DNA of 64,000 nucleotides from contig JBBPUQ010000009.1 of assembly GCA_038501195.1 (NCBI GenBank), positions 1,240,001 through 1,304,000 of the forward strand. The letters run 5' to 3'. This document shows positions 10,977-19,181 of the stretch, one piece after another. A program made the position numbers and the translations under genes. Position 1 is the stretch's first letter. Each line of letters opens with the position of its first letter. Below the pieces are notes generated by a model. The model was not told the origin of the DNA. It saw only the letters and a list, made by a program, of their open reading frames with translations, and ran no database searches. The DNA is from Nemania diffusa (lineage: Eukaryota; Ascomycota; Sordariomycetes; Xylariales; Xylariaceae).

Positions 10977-12278
10977 TTTCGTCAAAATACACAATAGACG
11001 CATAGAAATATATCTAGTAGGAGGAACAGCATTTGTTGTATTTTCCATTTTTGCGTCCTCTCTGTACATTCTATCTATCCGTCTTCCTACTACCCACTAT
11101 TGTCTCTAGAGAACAGTCCATGGGAGGCCAGCGTGCCTGTGTATGAGATAGCAAAATAGACTTGCGACTTGTTACTACTAGATCCTTTTGATTGTGGACG
11201 CTTGCGGCTCATAGTAGGTGGGGTATTCCGCCGGGGAAGGAAATGTTAGGAAATACTAGTTAATTTAACTACAACGCAGGCTTCATATATCATGCTACCT
11301 CCCAGCACGGCGATCCCAATAGTGAAATTAGTACGAACACTACTGTTAGCCTCAATAGTGATAGCTAGTGCAACAGTATCGTAGCGTTAAGGGAAAACTT
11401 TATCACAACTATTTAAGTATAGAACGGAGCAGGGCTAGCTAGACACTCGACAATTTCTTCTCCCTAGTGATAGGAAATTACATATTATCAAGTCATCGTG
11501 ATGGATACTATGTATGCAATACTATTTTGGCTCATAACCAGAACCCAAGATTGCCGTTGTCTACAATCTCACGCCAGAGTAGTATCGCCCAGGCCCAGGT
11601 ATAACCCTCCTACGAGTTTGAGACCAATAGCTTTCGTTTATAGACATGTAGTTAAACTAGCTACTATCCGCTTTATAAAATACCGGACTATGAAAGCTCT
11701 GCCTAGGAAACAGGATTTATTTCAACTTATTGTAAAGCGCATCGGAATATTTATTATCTACTATCGTAAATGAGAGCCGAGAGTAGTAGTCTTGTTTCCA
11801 CATTTGTTTAGCCTACACTTTATAAGATAGTAACAGCGACCATTAGCCTTATTATTTTACCTAATCTTCATGTAACGAATTATATATTGTAGTATCTATT
11901 GGATTATCTACTACGGAGTATTCACAGCCAAGCTCAACGACTATAGAGGGAAACGAAATTCTGTACATCTAGTGTTCTACTGTATAGCACATCTCCTGTT
12001 CGCCGCATAGAATAGGTGTATATTTACGTTCCAGCAAACTCTCTTATGAATACAGTGACTCTTTCTGCGCCCGTGCTGCCTTGGAATGTATAAACACCTT
12101 CATGCTAATACCTAACAGACCGATGGACACGTACACAGGTACGTAAGACTACAATAAAGTTCGGCGCACGATGTCATACGCATGAACGCTCTACGTGGCC
12201 TTAAAGGTATATATAGCTTAATAGTCTTCCAGTCCAGTACCAAAGAACAACCAAGGCCGTCGCAGGTCTTCGGCCTAA
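10977..12278. other. AT-rich spacer upstream of the RNA array
   Basis: Mic60 3' UTR followed by about 1.2 kb of AT-rich sequence with no supported gene. A block at 12175-12220, CATACGCATG followed by TATATATA, matches the upstream element of the array units that follow. Confidence 0.5.
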
Positions 12279-12407
12279 TGGCCGGGTTGGTACGGTCTAG
12301 CGATAGCGAAGTATCCTTACAAAATATCCCTACTATACCCTTACTACAGCTCATACATCTCTACTCTGCATCATTAGGCTCCGAGGATTCGATTCCCTCG
12401 ATGGCCA
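12279..12407 (+). ncRNA. tRNA-like Pol III-type RNA, array copy 1 (diverged)
   Basis: First of six related units. It starts TGGCCGGGTTGGTACGG (A-box-like), and ends in a T-arm-like ATTCGATTCCC hairpin plus ATGGCCA complementary to the start. The T-arm stem reads GAGG/CCTC here against GGGG/CCCC in the other copies, a paired change. Its central stem is weaker than in the others, GTCTAG/TTAGGC. A TTTTT run follows at about 12412. Unlike the other copies, the TATA-like box is about 70 bases upstream because some 40 bases are inserted, so this copy may start elsewhere or be decaying. No cloverleaf or anticodon arm can be drawn. Confidence 0.5.
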
Positions 12408-12572
12408 GTTCACTTTTTCTTTATCCCCTTTTCTTACTTCCTTTTCTTTTCCCTCACTCCACTTTCATTTTTTTTCCCCGTTTCTCATTGCTTTATGCTA
12501 GAACAAAGTTTACTCAACGAAGGCACACACGTAACCTTTGCTCTACAGGACCGCGAGAGGTAAAGTCAGAAG

Positions 12573-12580
12573 CATATATT
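12573..12580 (+). promoter_or_regulatory. TATA-like box of array copy 2
   Basis: CATATATT begins 30 bases before the first T of the TGGCCA start, the same spacing as in copies 3-6. It fits an external TATA element of a Pol III gene. Confidence 0.5.
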
Positions 12581-12602
12581 TCATAATAGCTAATGATCCT
12601 AA

Positions 12603-12702
12603 TGGCCAAGTTGGCGCGGCCTAGCGGTATAGCGAAAACATCATTACTCAATATCTCTACTCTATATCATTAGGCGCGGGGGTTCGATTCCCCCGTTGGC
12701 CA
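12603..12702 (+). ncRNA. tRNA-like Pol III-type RNA, array copy 2
   Basis: The shortest copy, 100 bases. Ends TGGCCAA/TTGGCCA pair over 7 bases like an acceptor stem. A-box-like sequence (TGGCCAAGTTGGCGCGGC, with a second candidate GGCCTAGCGGTA) and a perfect B box, GGTTCGATTCC in a GGGGG/CCCCC T-arm, are present. 12619-12632 pairs with 12662-12675 over 14 positions (11 Watson-Crick, 2 G-U, 1 mismatch), closing an AT-rich 29-base loop. Only about 9 bases lie between the acceptor-like stem and this hairpin, too few for a D-arm. A TTTTTTT terminator begins at about 12708. I know no RNA family with this layout. Confidence 0.6.
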
Positions 12703-13040
12703 AACCCCCTTTTTTTCTCCTTTTTCTGCTTTTTCTTTTCTTTTCTTCTTTAGTGTTTATTTTGATTTCATTTGAATCTCCTTACCTTTGATAGCTTTCT
12801 GTTAGGTGATAAAGTAACTAGACCCTATGCGGTGATTATATCTATAGATTTGGCTATATATATAAGGGACCTTTGGTCCCTTTTATAGGTCAGGAATCAA
12901 TCTATCTATTAAGCCTTATACTACACCTTTTACCTAGCTGCGACAGGACTTCTATTCACTTTGTGACTCCCTCACCTGACACTTTCTGTATCTTGCCTAG
13001 GTTCTCTCTTTTCCACTCGCTAGAGCAAAGCTAATCGTGT

Positions 13041-13090
13041 CATACGCGTAAATACCTTACCGAACCTAGAAGTATGAACTATATATTTTA
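13041..13090 (+). promoter_or_regulatory. Conserved upstream block of array copy 3
   Basis: CATACGCGTAA at 13041-13051 recurs in copies 4 and 5 and, changed, in 1 and 6. CTATATATTTTA at 13079-13090 lies 31 bases upstream of the RNA start. The shared AGAAGTATGAAC between them shows the duplicated unit includes promoter sequence. Confidence 0.5.
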
Positions 13091-13109
13091 TAATAGCCAA
13101 CGCACCTAA

Positions 13110-13227
13110 TGGCCAAGTTGGTGCGGCCTAGCGGTACAGCGAACCTAGTGAATACAGCGAAAATATCATTACACAATATCTCTACTCTGTATCATTAGGC
13201 GCGGGGGTTCGATTCCCCCGTTGGCCA
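13110..13227 (+). ncRNA. tRNA-like Pol III-type RNA, array copy 3
   Basis: Same design as copy 2, with the same TGGCCAA/TTGGCCA ends and GGGGGTTCGATTCCCCC T-arm. The central stem 13126-13139/13187-13200 carries C-G where copy 2 has T-A (GGTACAG/CTGTATC against GGTATAG/CTATATC), a compensatory change. The loop contains extra AGCGAACCT-like sequence. A TTTTTT terminator follows at about 13233. Confidence 0.6.
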
Positions 13228-13404
13228 AACCTCTTTTTTCCTCTTTTTTTTCTTTTTTTCTTTTCATTTTTCATTTCACGTTTCATTTATCTCCTTCCCT
13301 AGTGTTCATTTTGATTTTATTTGAATCACACTACTTTTGATATTTTTCTCTATCTTGCCCAGGTTTTCTCTTGTTTCCCCCGGCTGTAGCAAAGCTAATC
13401 ATGC

Positions 13405-13450
13405 CATACGCGTAAATATTTTGTCGGACCTAGAAGTATGAACCATATAG
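13405..13450 (+). promoter_or_regulatory. Conserved upstream block of array copy 4
   Basis: CATACGCGTAA at 13405-13415, shared AGAAGTATGAAC, and the TATA-like CATATAG at 13444-13450, starting 30 bases before the RNA start. Confidence 0.5.
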
Positions 13451-13473
13451 CTTATGATAGCCAACGCTTCTAC

Positions 13474-13582
13474 TGGCCAAGTTGGTACGGCCTAGCGGTA
13501 CAGCGATCCTAGCGAAAATATCATTACTCCATATTCCTACTCTGTATCATTAGGCGCGGGGGTTCGATCCCCCCGTTGGCCA
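13474..13582 (+). ncRNA. tRNA-like Pol III-type RNA, array copy 4
   Basis: Same plan as copy 3, including the C-G pair in the central stem (GGTACAG with CTGTATC; 3' strand 13552-13565). The B box is GGTTCGATCCC, with one loop change. The TGGCCAA/TTGGCCA ends are intact and TTTTTTT follows at about 13588. The loop is shorter, with one AGCGATCCT unit. Confidence 0.6.
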
Positions 13583-13725
13583 AGCATCTTTTTTTCCCCT
13601 TCTCATTCTTTTTTTCCCTTCCCGGGCTTCATCTTCATTACATTATTCTTTTTCTTGATATTTTCTTCATTACCCGTAGGCCTTTTTTGTCTCTCCTTGC
13701 TATAGTAAAGTTCAGCTGATCATGG

Positions 13726-13760
13726 CATACGCGTAAGCGGAGTGGTATGAACTATATATA
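13726..13760 (+). promoter_or_regulatory. Conserved upstream block of array copy 5
   Basis: CATACGCGTAA at 13726-13736 and CTATATATA from 13752, 31 bases before the RNA start. Confidence 0.5.
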
Positions 13761-13782
13761 TTATAATAGACAAAGCTCCTAA

Positions 13783-13931
13783 TGGCCGAGTTGGTACGGC
13801 CTAGCGGTATAGTGATCACAGCGAACCTAGCGAACCTAGCGAACCCAGCGTCAATATCATTACTCTATATCATTACCCTATATCTCTACTCTATATCGTT
13901 AGGCGCGGGGGTTCGATTCCCCCGTTGGCCA
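13783..13931 (+). ncRNA. tRNA-like Pol III-type RNA, array copy 5 (longest)
   Basis: The longest unit at 149 bases. Ends TGGCCGA/TTGGCCA pair with one G-U. The central stem GCCTAGCGGTATAG/CTATATCGTTAGGC pairs at all 14 positions (two G-U), repairing the C-A mismatch of copies 2-4. The loop is expanded by about three tandem AGCGAACCT units and by a duplicated TATATCATTACT stretch. T-arm as in copy 2. A run of about 13 T follows at about 13938. Growth is confined to the loop while both stems are kept. Confidence 0.6.
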
Positions 13932-14110
13932 AACTCCTTTTTTTTTTTTTTACTTCTTTCTTTTTCCCACTTTTTGTTTTTATTTTGGTTTCATTCCTTT
14001 TTGGTATTTTGATATCTTCATTAATTTGCGCTGGCCTTTTCGTTTCTTCTCGCTACCATAAACCTCCACTCGTGATTAGCACACGCATACGTACTCTGTT
14101 GGCCCTGTAA

Positions 14111-14120
14111 CTATATATAT
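14111..14120 (+). promoter_or_regulatory. TATA-like box of array copy 6
   Basis: CTATATATAT starts 31 bases before the RNA start. A diverged CACGCATACGTAC element lies at about 14082-14094. Confidence 0.5.
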
Positions 14121-14141
14121 CATATTAGCTTAATGCCCTGA

Positions 14142-14254
14142 TGGCCGGAACGGTATGGCCTAGCGATAATACAGCGAATACAGCGTATATATCATTATCC
14201 AATAGCTTTACTCTATATCGTTAGGCGTCGGGGGTTCGACTCCCTCGACGGCCA
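14142..14254 (+). ncRNA. tRNA-like Pol III-type RNA, array copy 6 (diverged but structured)
   Basis: The primary sequence has drifted but pairing is kept. In the end stem, position 6 is G-C where copy 2 has A-T. The central stem GCCTAGCGATA/TATCGTTAGGC has A-T where others have G-U. The T-arm stem GTCGGGGG/CCCTCGAC is 8 bases with one G-U. The B box is GGTTCGACTCC. A TTTTTTT terminator starts at about 14258. This pattern suggests selection on structure, at least until recently. Confidence 0.55.
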
Positions 14255-14851
14255 AGTCTTTTTTTCCTCGCTGCCGCGTTTTCTTCCTTCTATGACTTCT
14301 TTTTCTTGCTTTTATTTATTATATATTTTTTCCCCTTACTTTATTTCTGGTCGCCCTTGTCATTATTCCACCTTTCCTTGTCCCCTCCCTTTCCCTTCTT
14401 CTCTCTGTTTCCTGCTCTTTTCTTCTTCTCCTTTTGAATATTCCCAGACATGTGCCTAGAGGTTCAATCACAAACGATAATTTCGATGAATGATAATTGA
14501 TCGTTTGGGTTTTTTATGACTTTTAGTGAGCTTGAGTAACTCACTGACTGGTCTTATAGTCAATACCTTGCAGAGCAGGCTATGTAATTTATAAATTCAA
14601 GACAGGTAAGTGAGTGTCATTCTGCGATAGACTGCATAAGTGCAATAGGCCAGGACAGACTCAAGTCAGGAAGTTATGTAACTTATTTTTTTTATTCCGC
14701 CCCTTTTTTATTGAGCGTCCCATAATGCTAGGGAGTGTTGAATCGTACACAGCATGTTGAATTTTACATTAATTCCAAGCTTCCGATCGCCTAATACAAA
14801 CACTAATCTGCCTGAATCGTTCATTCAGTATGTCAGATGGATAGAGACACT
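14255..14851. other. Pyrimidine-rich tract and spacer
   Basis: 14258-14445 is strongly T/C-rich on the plus strand, like the stretches after the other array units. The rest is AT-rich spacer leading to the 3' end of the first FPGS gene. No gene is seen. Confidence 0.5.
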
Positions 14852-16684
14852 TCAGTCTTCCGCATCCGGCTCCAGCGTCCGCAATAACGCTCCCACGAGA
14901 TGTAACGAGCCCGTGACGAGAACTATCGTCTGATGAGTGTCCTTGTACCGATTCGCCATATTCCTCACTTTAAGCACGGTGTGCTCGACACTATCCATGA
15001 GGCTCGTCGCCGTAGGCGGCGAGACGAGACGCGAAGTCTCAGCCGCCGCCCTCTGCACCGAGAGGTCGCGCGCCGGCTCCACGGCCTCGCCGGCACCCTC
15101 CGACCGCGCGCGGCGGCGCGGGGGCGCCAGGTCGTTCCGCGTGTACACGGCGTGGGCGAACACGTGCGGCCCCCCCTCCTCGACGGTCCCGACGCCGCCG
15201 GCGCGCGCGTCGACGTCCCGCAGGAGCCCGCGCAGGAGCTGCGCGGCGTCCCGGTCCTGCTGGTTGAAGACGAGCACCTTGCGCGCCTGCCGCGCGCCGT
15301 CGGCGTCGGCGCGGATCTTGCCCGCGAACCACTGCGCCACGGCCGCCAGGCTCTCGGCCGTGTGCGCGCCGTCGATGTACCAGGTGAGGGGCGCGCGCTC
15401 GTCCGCGCGCGTCTCGCAGCGGCCCCGGAGCCGCGCGTGCTGGAGCGCGGCGGTGAACGACGGCGGTATGGCCTCTAGCTTCTCGTTCGCGGGCGCGGCT
15501 GTGTCTGCGCCTTCGCTAGAACTCGAGGCTTCGCTTGCGAGGACGCGGAGATGCTCGCGCGCGGCGTGCACGGCGAGGGCTTGGTTGTATTTCTGGAACT
15601 CGCCCTCGAGTCGTCCCGCGCCGTCCCCGCCGGCCGCGATGCCACCCCACCGCTCGACGTCGGCGTCGCACACCTCGACGAGCGTCGCGCCCTTCTCGCG
15701 GGCGCGGCGTTGCAGTACTTCCATAGTCGCCGCCGCCTGCGCGCCCAGGGACGCGCCCTCGAGCCGGCGCGTGAAGCACTTGCGCCCAGGCTTGCACACG
15801 CCGGCCTTGTGCCACGCGATCTCGGGCAGGGTGACGCCGAGCATGCCGACGTGGTCGATGCCGAGCTGCGCGACGACCGAGGCCGTGACAGACGCCGCGG
15901 GCAGGACGTTGGTCGAGTCGTACTCGCCGCCGATGCCGCACTCGATGACGGCGCTGCGCACGCCCTCGCCCAGGAACGCGCGCAGCGCCACGATGGTCAG
16001 GAAGCGGAAGTAGAACGGCTTCGTCGCCGGGCCCTGGAGCGCCTCCTCTGGTATCTCTTCCGCCGTTCCCCCCGCGGGACCGGCCTGCCGGCTGAGGAGC
16101 TCCGCGCGCGCGGCCTCCGTGCACGCGTCCCACACCTCGAAGAAGTACCGCGCGAACAGCGCCTGCGAGATGGGCGCGCCGTCGATGGCGATGCGCTCGC
16201 GCACTGACACGAGGTGCGGCGACGTGTACGTGCCCACCTTGCCTGCTTCGCCGCTATGCGTGAGGAGCGCGGTCAGGTAGGCGCACACCGAGCCCTTGCC
16301 CTTAGTCCCCGCGACGTGGATGCAGCGGAGCCGCGCTGCTAGGTCGTCCTGGGAGAGACCTGCGCGCTTGAGCCAGGCCAGCATCTCCGGGATCGCGAGC
16401 GCATTTAGGTCCTGCTTGGGGGGCGCTGATGTGCCTGCTGCTGGTGGTGTGGAAATTTCTGGGGGGCTGAAGAGCGAGGTGATGGCGCGGTTGGATTGTA
16501 GCGCCGCGAGGTGCGAGAGGGCGGATTCGTAGGTGCGAGCCATGGTTGATGAGGATCGCGAGTTGCGACTCAAGCGCCTGAATAAAAATGGGTGGTGTTT
16601 ATGGTTGTTTAGGTGAGAAAGGCCTTTTCTTAACCATGCGTTGACATGTAAGCGGCCGTGACTCTGCGGAATGAAAGTGGCCAT
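14852..16684 (-). CDS. Folylpolyglutamate synthase paralogue, GC-rich
   Basis: An ATP-dependent Mur-ligase-fold enzyme that adds gamma-linked glutamates to folates, keeping them in cytosol and mitochondria. One exon, 610 residues. Motifs: P-loop GTKGKGS (126-132), TSPHLVSVRERI, ARYFFEVWD, CGIGGEYDSTN, GIDHVGMLG, HKAG, DGAHTAESL, FNQQDRDAAQLL and the final TGSLHLVGALL. ARYFFEVWD and the length favour FPGS over dihydrofolate synthase. Residues 1-47 have many Arg/Lys/His and no Asp/Glu, like a mitochondrial presequence. Met48 (codon at 16543-16541, better AACCATGG context) begins MARTYESALSHL, aligning with the paralogue's start. The coding sequence is extremely GC-rich (51 of 60 bases at 15061-15120). 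It lies tandem with a second FPGS gene. Confidence 0.88.
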   Translation of the reverse strand: MATFIPQSHGRLHVNAWLRKGLSHLNNHKHHPFLFRRLSRNSRSSSTMARTYESALSHLAALQSNRAITSLFSPPEISTPPAAGTSAPPKQDLNALAIPEMLAWLKRAGLSQDDLAARLRCIHVAGTKGKGSVCAYLTALLTHSGEAGKVGTYTSPHLVSVRERIAIDGAPISQALFARYFFEVWDACTEAARAELLSRQAGPAGGTAEEIPEEALQGPATKPFYFRFLTIVALRAFLGEGVRSAVIECGIGGEYDSTNVLPAASVTASVVAQLGIDHVGMLGVTLPEIAWHKAGVCKPGRKCFTRRLEGASLGAQAAATMEVLQRRAREKGATLVEVCDADVERWGGIAAGGDGAGRLEGEFQKYNQALAVHAAREHLRVLASEASSSSEGADTAAPANEKLEAIPPSFTAALQHARLRGRCETRADERAPLTWYIDGAHTAESLAAVAQWFAGKIRADADGARQARKVLVFNQQDRDAAQLLRGLLRDVDARAGGVGTVEEGGPHVFAHAVYTRNDLAPPRRRARSEGAGEAVEPARDLSVQRAAAETSRLVSPPTATSLMDSVEHTVLKVRNMANRYKDTHQTIVLVTGSLHLVGALLRTLEPDAED

Positions 16685-17531
16685 GAGCCGTCCTCACCCC
16701 CCCTTTTATAGCTCATTTGTAGGCCGTAGTTGACTTTTAGCAAACATTCATATCATTGCCATCGCAATAACAAGTGGCGAGACTAGTGCCGATGTAATGT
16801 ACTTGTCAAACCTCGGAACTAACCACAAAACATGAAAGGAATAGAGTCTGTCTGTTTGGCTTACGACTTTAGGTGCCTTAGTTGAGGTCCTGTTATCGGC
16901 AGACCCAGCCGCAGCTGAGAGCAGCTGTTGGTCAGACCTTGAAGGTTGACACAAGAGTAACAAAAACAACAAAGAACCAAAGAAATCGGGAGGCAGCTTT
17001 CCTTGGTACTCAATCAAGAGCCATTGTTTTATATTTACGTAGTAGAACGTTTCATAATATCATAACAGGGTTTGTTGTAATACGATTCACAGTGTCTAGG
17101 CAACCTCCTATCTGTCAGAACCTACCTGGAAATAAGAATACGGATTTGGGCAATACAGGAGTAACATAGCACGTGGCTTACTATACCATATTCCTATGAA
17201 CAATACATATTGGTAGGAGTATCTACTATTTATCATTAATACAAGTGATTAACTCGACCCTGCAGTGAAATTATAGGTAGTCTCCTGATTGTTCTCTCCC
17301 CAATATATTCAAAACCTCATAGCTGTAAAATTCCAAACCACAGCGAAAAAGATCGGGGTTGAACCGATGCGAACCTTGTAGGGTATATATCCCGTCTACC
17401 TCTAGCCACCCGACTCCAAAGTTGAATGTATGAACCTGCCAGCCGTAGTATTTTACCTGCCCATCTAGTATAAAGCGATTTGGATACCATACGAGTTGTA
17501 CATAGGATCGCTGTTTTTTCTCTCCGTCGTC
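16685..17531. other. Spacer between the two FPGS genes
   Basis: AT-rich, with no coding region. It includes a decayed tRNA-like stretch on the minus strand at about 17345-17425, listed separately. Confidence 0.5.
17345..17425 (-). pseudogene. Possible tRNA remnant
   Basis: On the minus strand there is a T-arm-like ATCGGTTCAACCCCGAT and, upstream, a D-arm-like GGTGGCTAGAGGTAGAC. The region expected to be the anticodon arm is the palindrome GGGATATATACCC, and the presumed acceptor strands do not pair. It reads as a degraded tRNA or a chance match. Confidence 0.25.
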
Positions 17532-19181
17532 TTATAACGCATCTGCACCCTCTAGTATAGCTAATGCCCCACCAACAAGGTGCAGGCTCCCTGTGATGAG
17601 TGCCTGTATCGTCTGCCCCTGGCTCACAGACGCACGTAACCCACGTACATGATTAATAGCGTCCTCGATCGTAGGCACAACGGTAACGTTAGCCTTGGGG
17701 TCTAGAGCCTCCCACTTTTTAGCGAATCCATGCTGTGCCGTAAGGGCCTTGATAGCCTCTGGGTCGTATTGGTAGTTGACAAAGTCACGCTTGTATCCTG
17801 TCTCCGCATGTGTGACATTCGTGCAGAAGATGACATGCTCGAAAGCGCCGTTGCCCTCGTGAGTATGGGACTTCAGGGCTGTCACCATACCCTCAAGGAA
17901 TTGCACAGCCTCCTCGCGTCCCTGTTGGTTGAATATTAGGGCCTTTGGTCCAGTCTTTGTGGCACACTCGCCCGCAAACCACCTGGTTGCCATCTTCAGG
18001 CTGTCAACGGTGTGCGCTCCATCTATGTGCCACACAATCGAACCCTCAGGTTTCACTTCGCAGCGGCCGCGCCATACGACCTGCTCTAGACCATCGACGA
18101 ATTCCTTAGATAAGGCAGTGGCGTTAGGCTTAAAGCTAGGATCGAGCCTCTGCAGCGCCGTTTCAGCCAGTGCTACCCCGAGGCTTGCGTTTTTCCTTTG
18201 GAATAGGGCATCCGGCCGAACGTTGACGCCCTTAAGCCTAGGGTCAACCTCTAAGACCCGAAGAGACACCCTCTTTTCATTGGCTCTATCTTGTAGTACC
18301 TGGGTAGCTTCAGGAAGCTGCTCGATCGTGAAGGCGGCGCTTCCTGGTTTCATGATGCCCGCCTTATGCCAGGCTATCTTTTCCACCGTGCCACCAAGGG
18401 CAAACACATGGTCGATTCCGAGGGTGCTGATCCCACTCGCAACGGGCTGTTCCACTATGTTTGTGGCGTCATACTCACCACCGATGCCTGTCTCGTACAC
18501 GGCAGCATCTACACCCGTCTGTATAAACACATGGTAGCTCATGAGTGTCAGGTAGCGAGAGTAGATGGGCCGAGGAGGCGTGGGGACGCCAAGTCGGTCG
18601 TCTATCACGATGGGGCCATCTCGCTCCTCGGCTTCTCCCAAACGGTCCCATACCTCGAAGAAGTATCGTGCAAAGAGCTCTTCACTCACAGGAGCGCCAT
18701 TGAGACGAATGCGTTCGCGGACGGCGATCAGATGTGGGCTCGTAAAGAGGCCGATCTTGTGTGGTACACCGTGTGCGCGCTGGTAATGGGAGAGGATCGA
18801 GGCGGTGAAGGCACATGTGCTACCTTTGCCCTTGGTGCCGGCCACGTGTATAATATTCAGGCGGTCTAGGTCCGACGACGAGTACCCGATGCGTTTCAGG
18901 TAAAGGCGCATCTCAACGATGGAGGTGGCATCTGGGCGGATCCCGGCCTTGCGCCGCGCTTCGATGATGGCATACGGCGTCTGAAGGGAATTGAGAGCGT
19001 CGATGGCATCCTATCGAGTGCGTCAGAGAGGTAGTCAGCTGCCTCCATTCCGTTTTGTGAAGATAGAACGGTGCTACAACAGAAGGATAGGAGGGGAGGA
19101 AGAGGGGGGCAATGGAAGCTCTCTCGATGAGAAATGCTATAGCGGTCATACATTATACGTGCGACCCGTCTGGGTGGCCAT
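17532..19181 (-). CDS. MET7: Folylpolyglutamate synthase
   Basis: Polyglutamylates tetrahydrofolates; needed for methionine synthesis and mitochondrial folate pools in yeast. Exons on the minus strand: 19181-19152 and 19010-17532, giving 502 residues. Exon 1 encodes MATQTGRTYN. The intron (GTATGA, branch CTGAC twice, acceptor GATAG) leads into DAIDALNSLQTPYAIIEARR, the conserved FPGS N-terminus. Motifs: GTKGKGS (68-74), TSPHLIAVRERIRL, ARYFFEVWD, TGIGGEYDATN, GIDHVFALG, HKAG, HIDGAHTVDSL, FNQQGREEAVQFL, TGSLHLVGGAL. Base composition is ordinary (34 of 60 G/C at 18061-18120), in contrast to the tandem paralogue. No clear mitochondrial presequence is visible; an upstream alternative first exon cannot be excluded. 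Confidence 0.92.

Noticed and set aside
12603..14254. Array units as ordinary intron-containing tRNA genes
   Set aside because: After pairing the ends and the central stem there is no room for a D-arm and no anticodon loop of 7 bases; kept as tRNA-like RNAs, with tRNAscan-SE as the deciding test.
12279..14254. CRISPR array
   Set aside because: Units are 100-150 bases with promoters, terminators and T-arms; spacing and eukaryotic context do not fit.
14933..16207. Long open frames on the plus strand (up to 358 codons) opposite the GC-rich FPGS gene
   Set aside because: High GC leaves few stops in any frame; the Arg/Ala/Pro-rich products match nothing, while the minus strand carries the full FPGS motif set.
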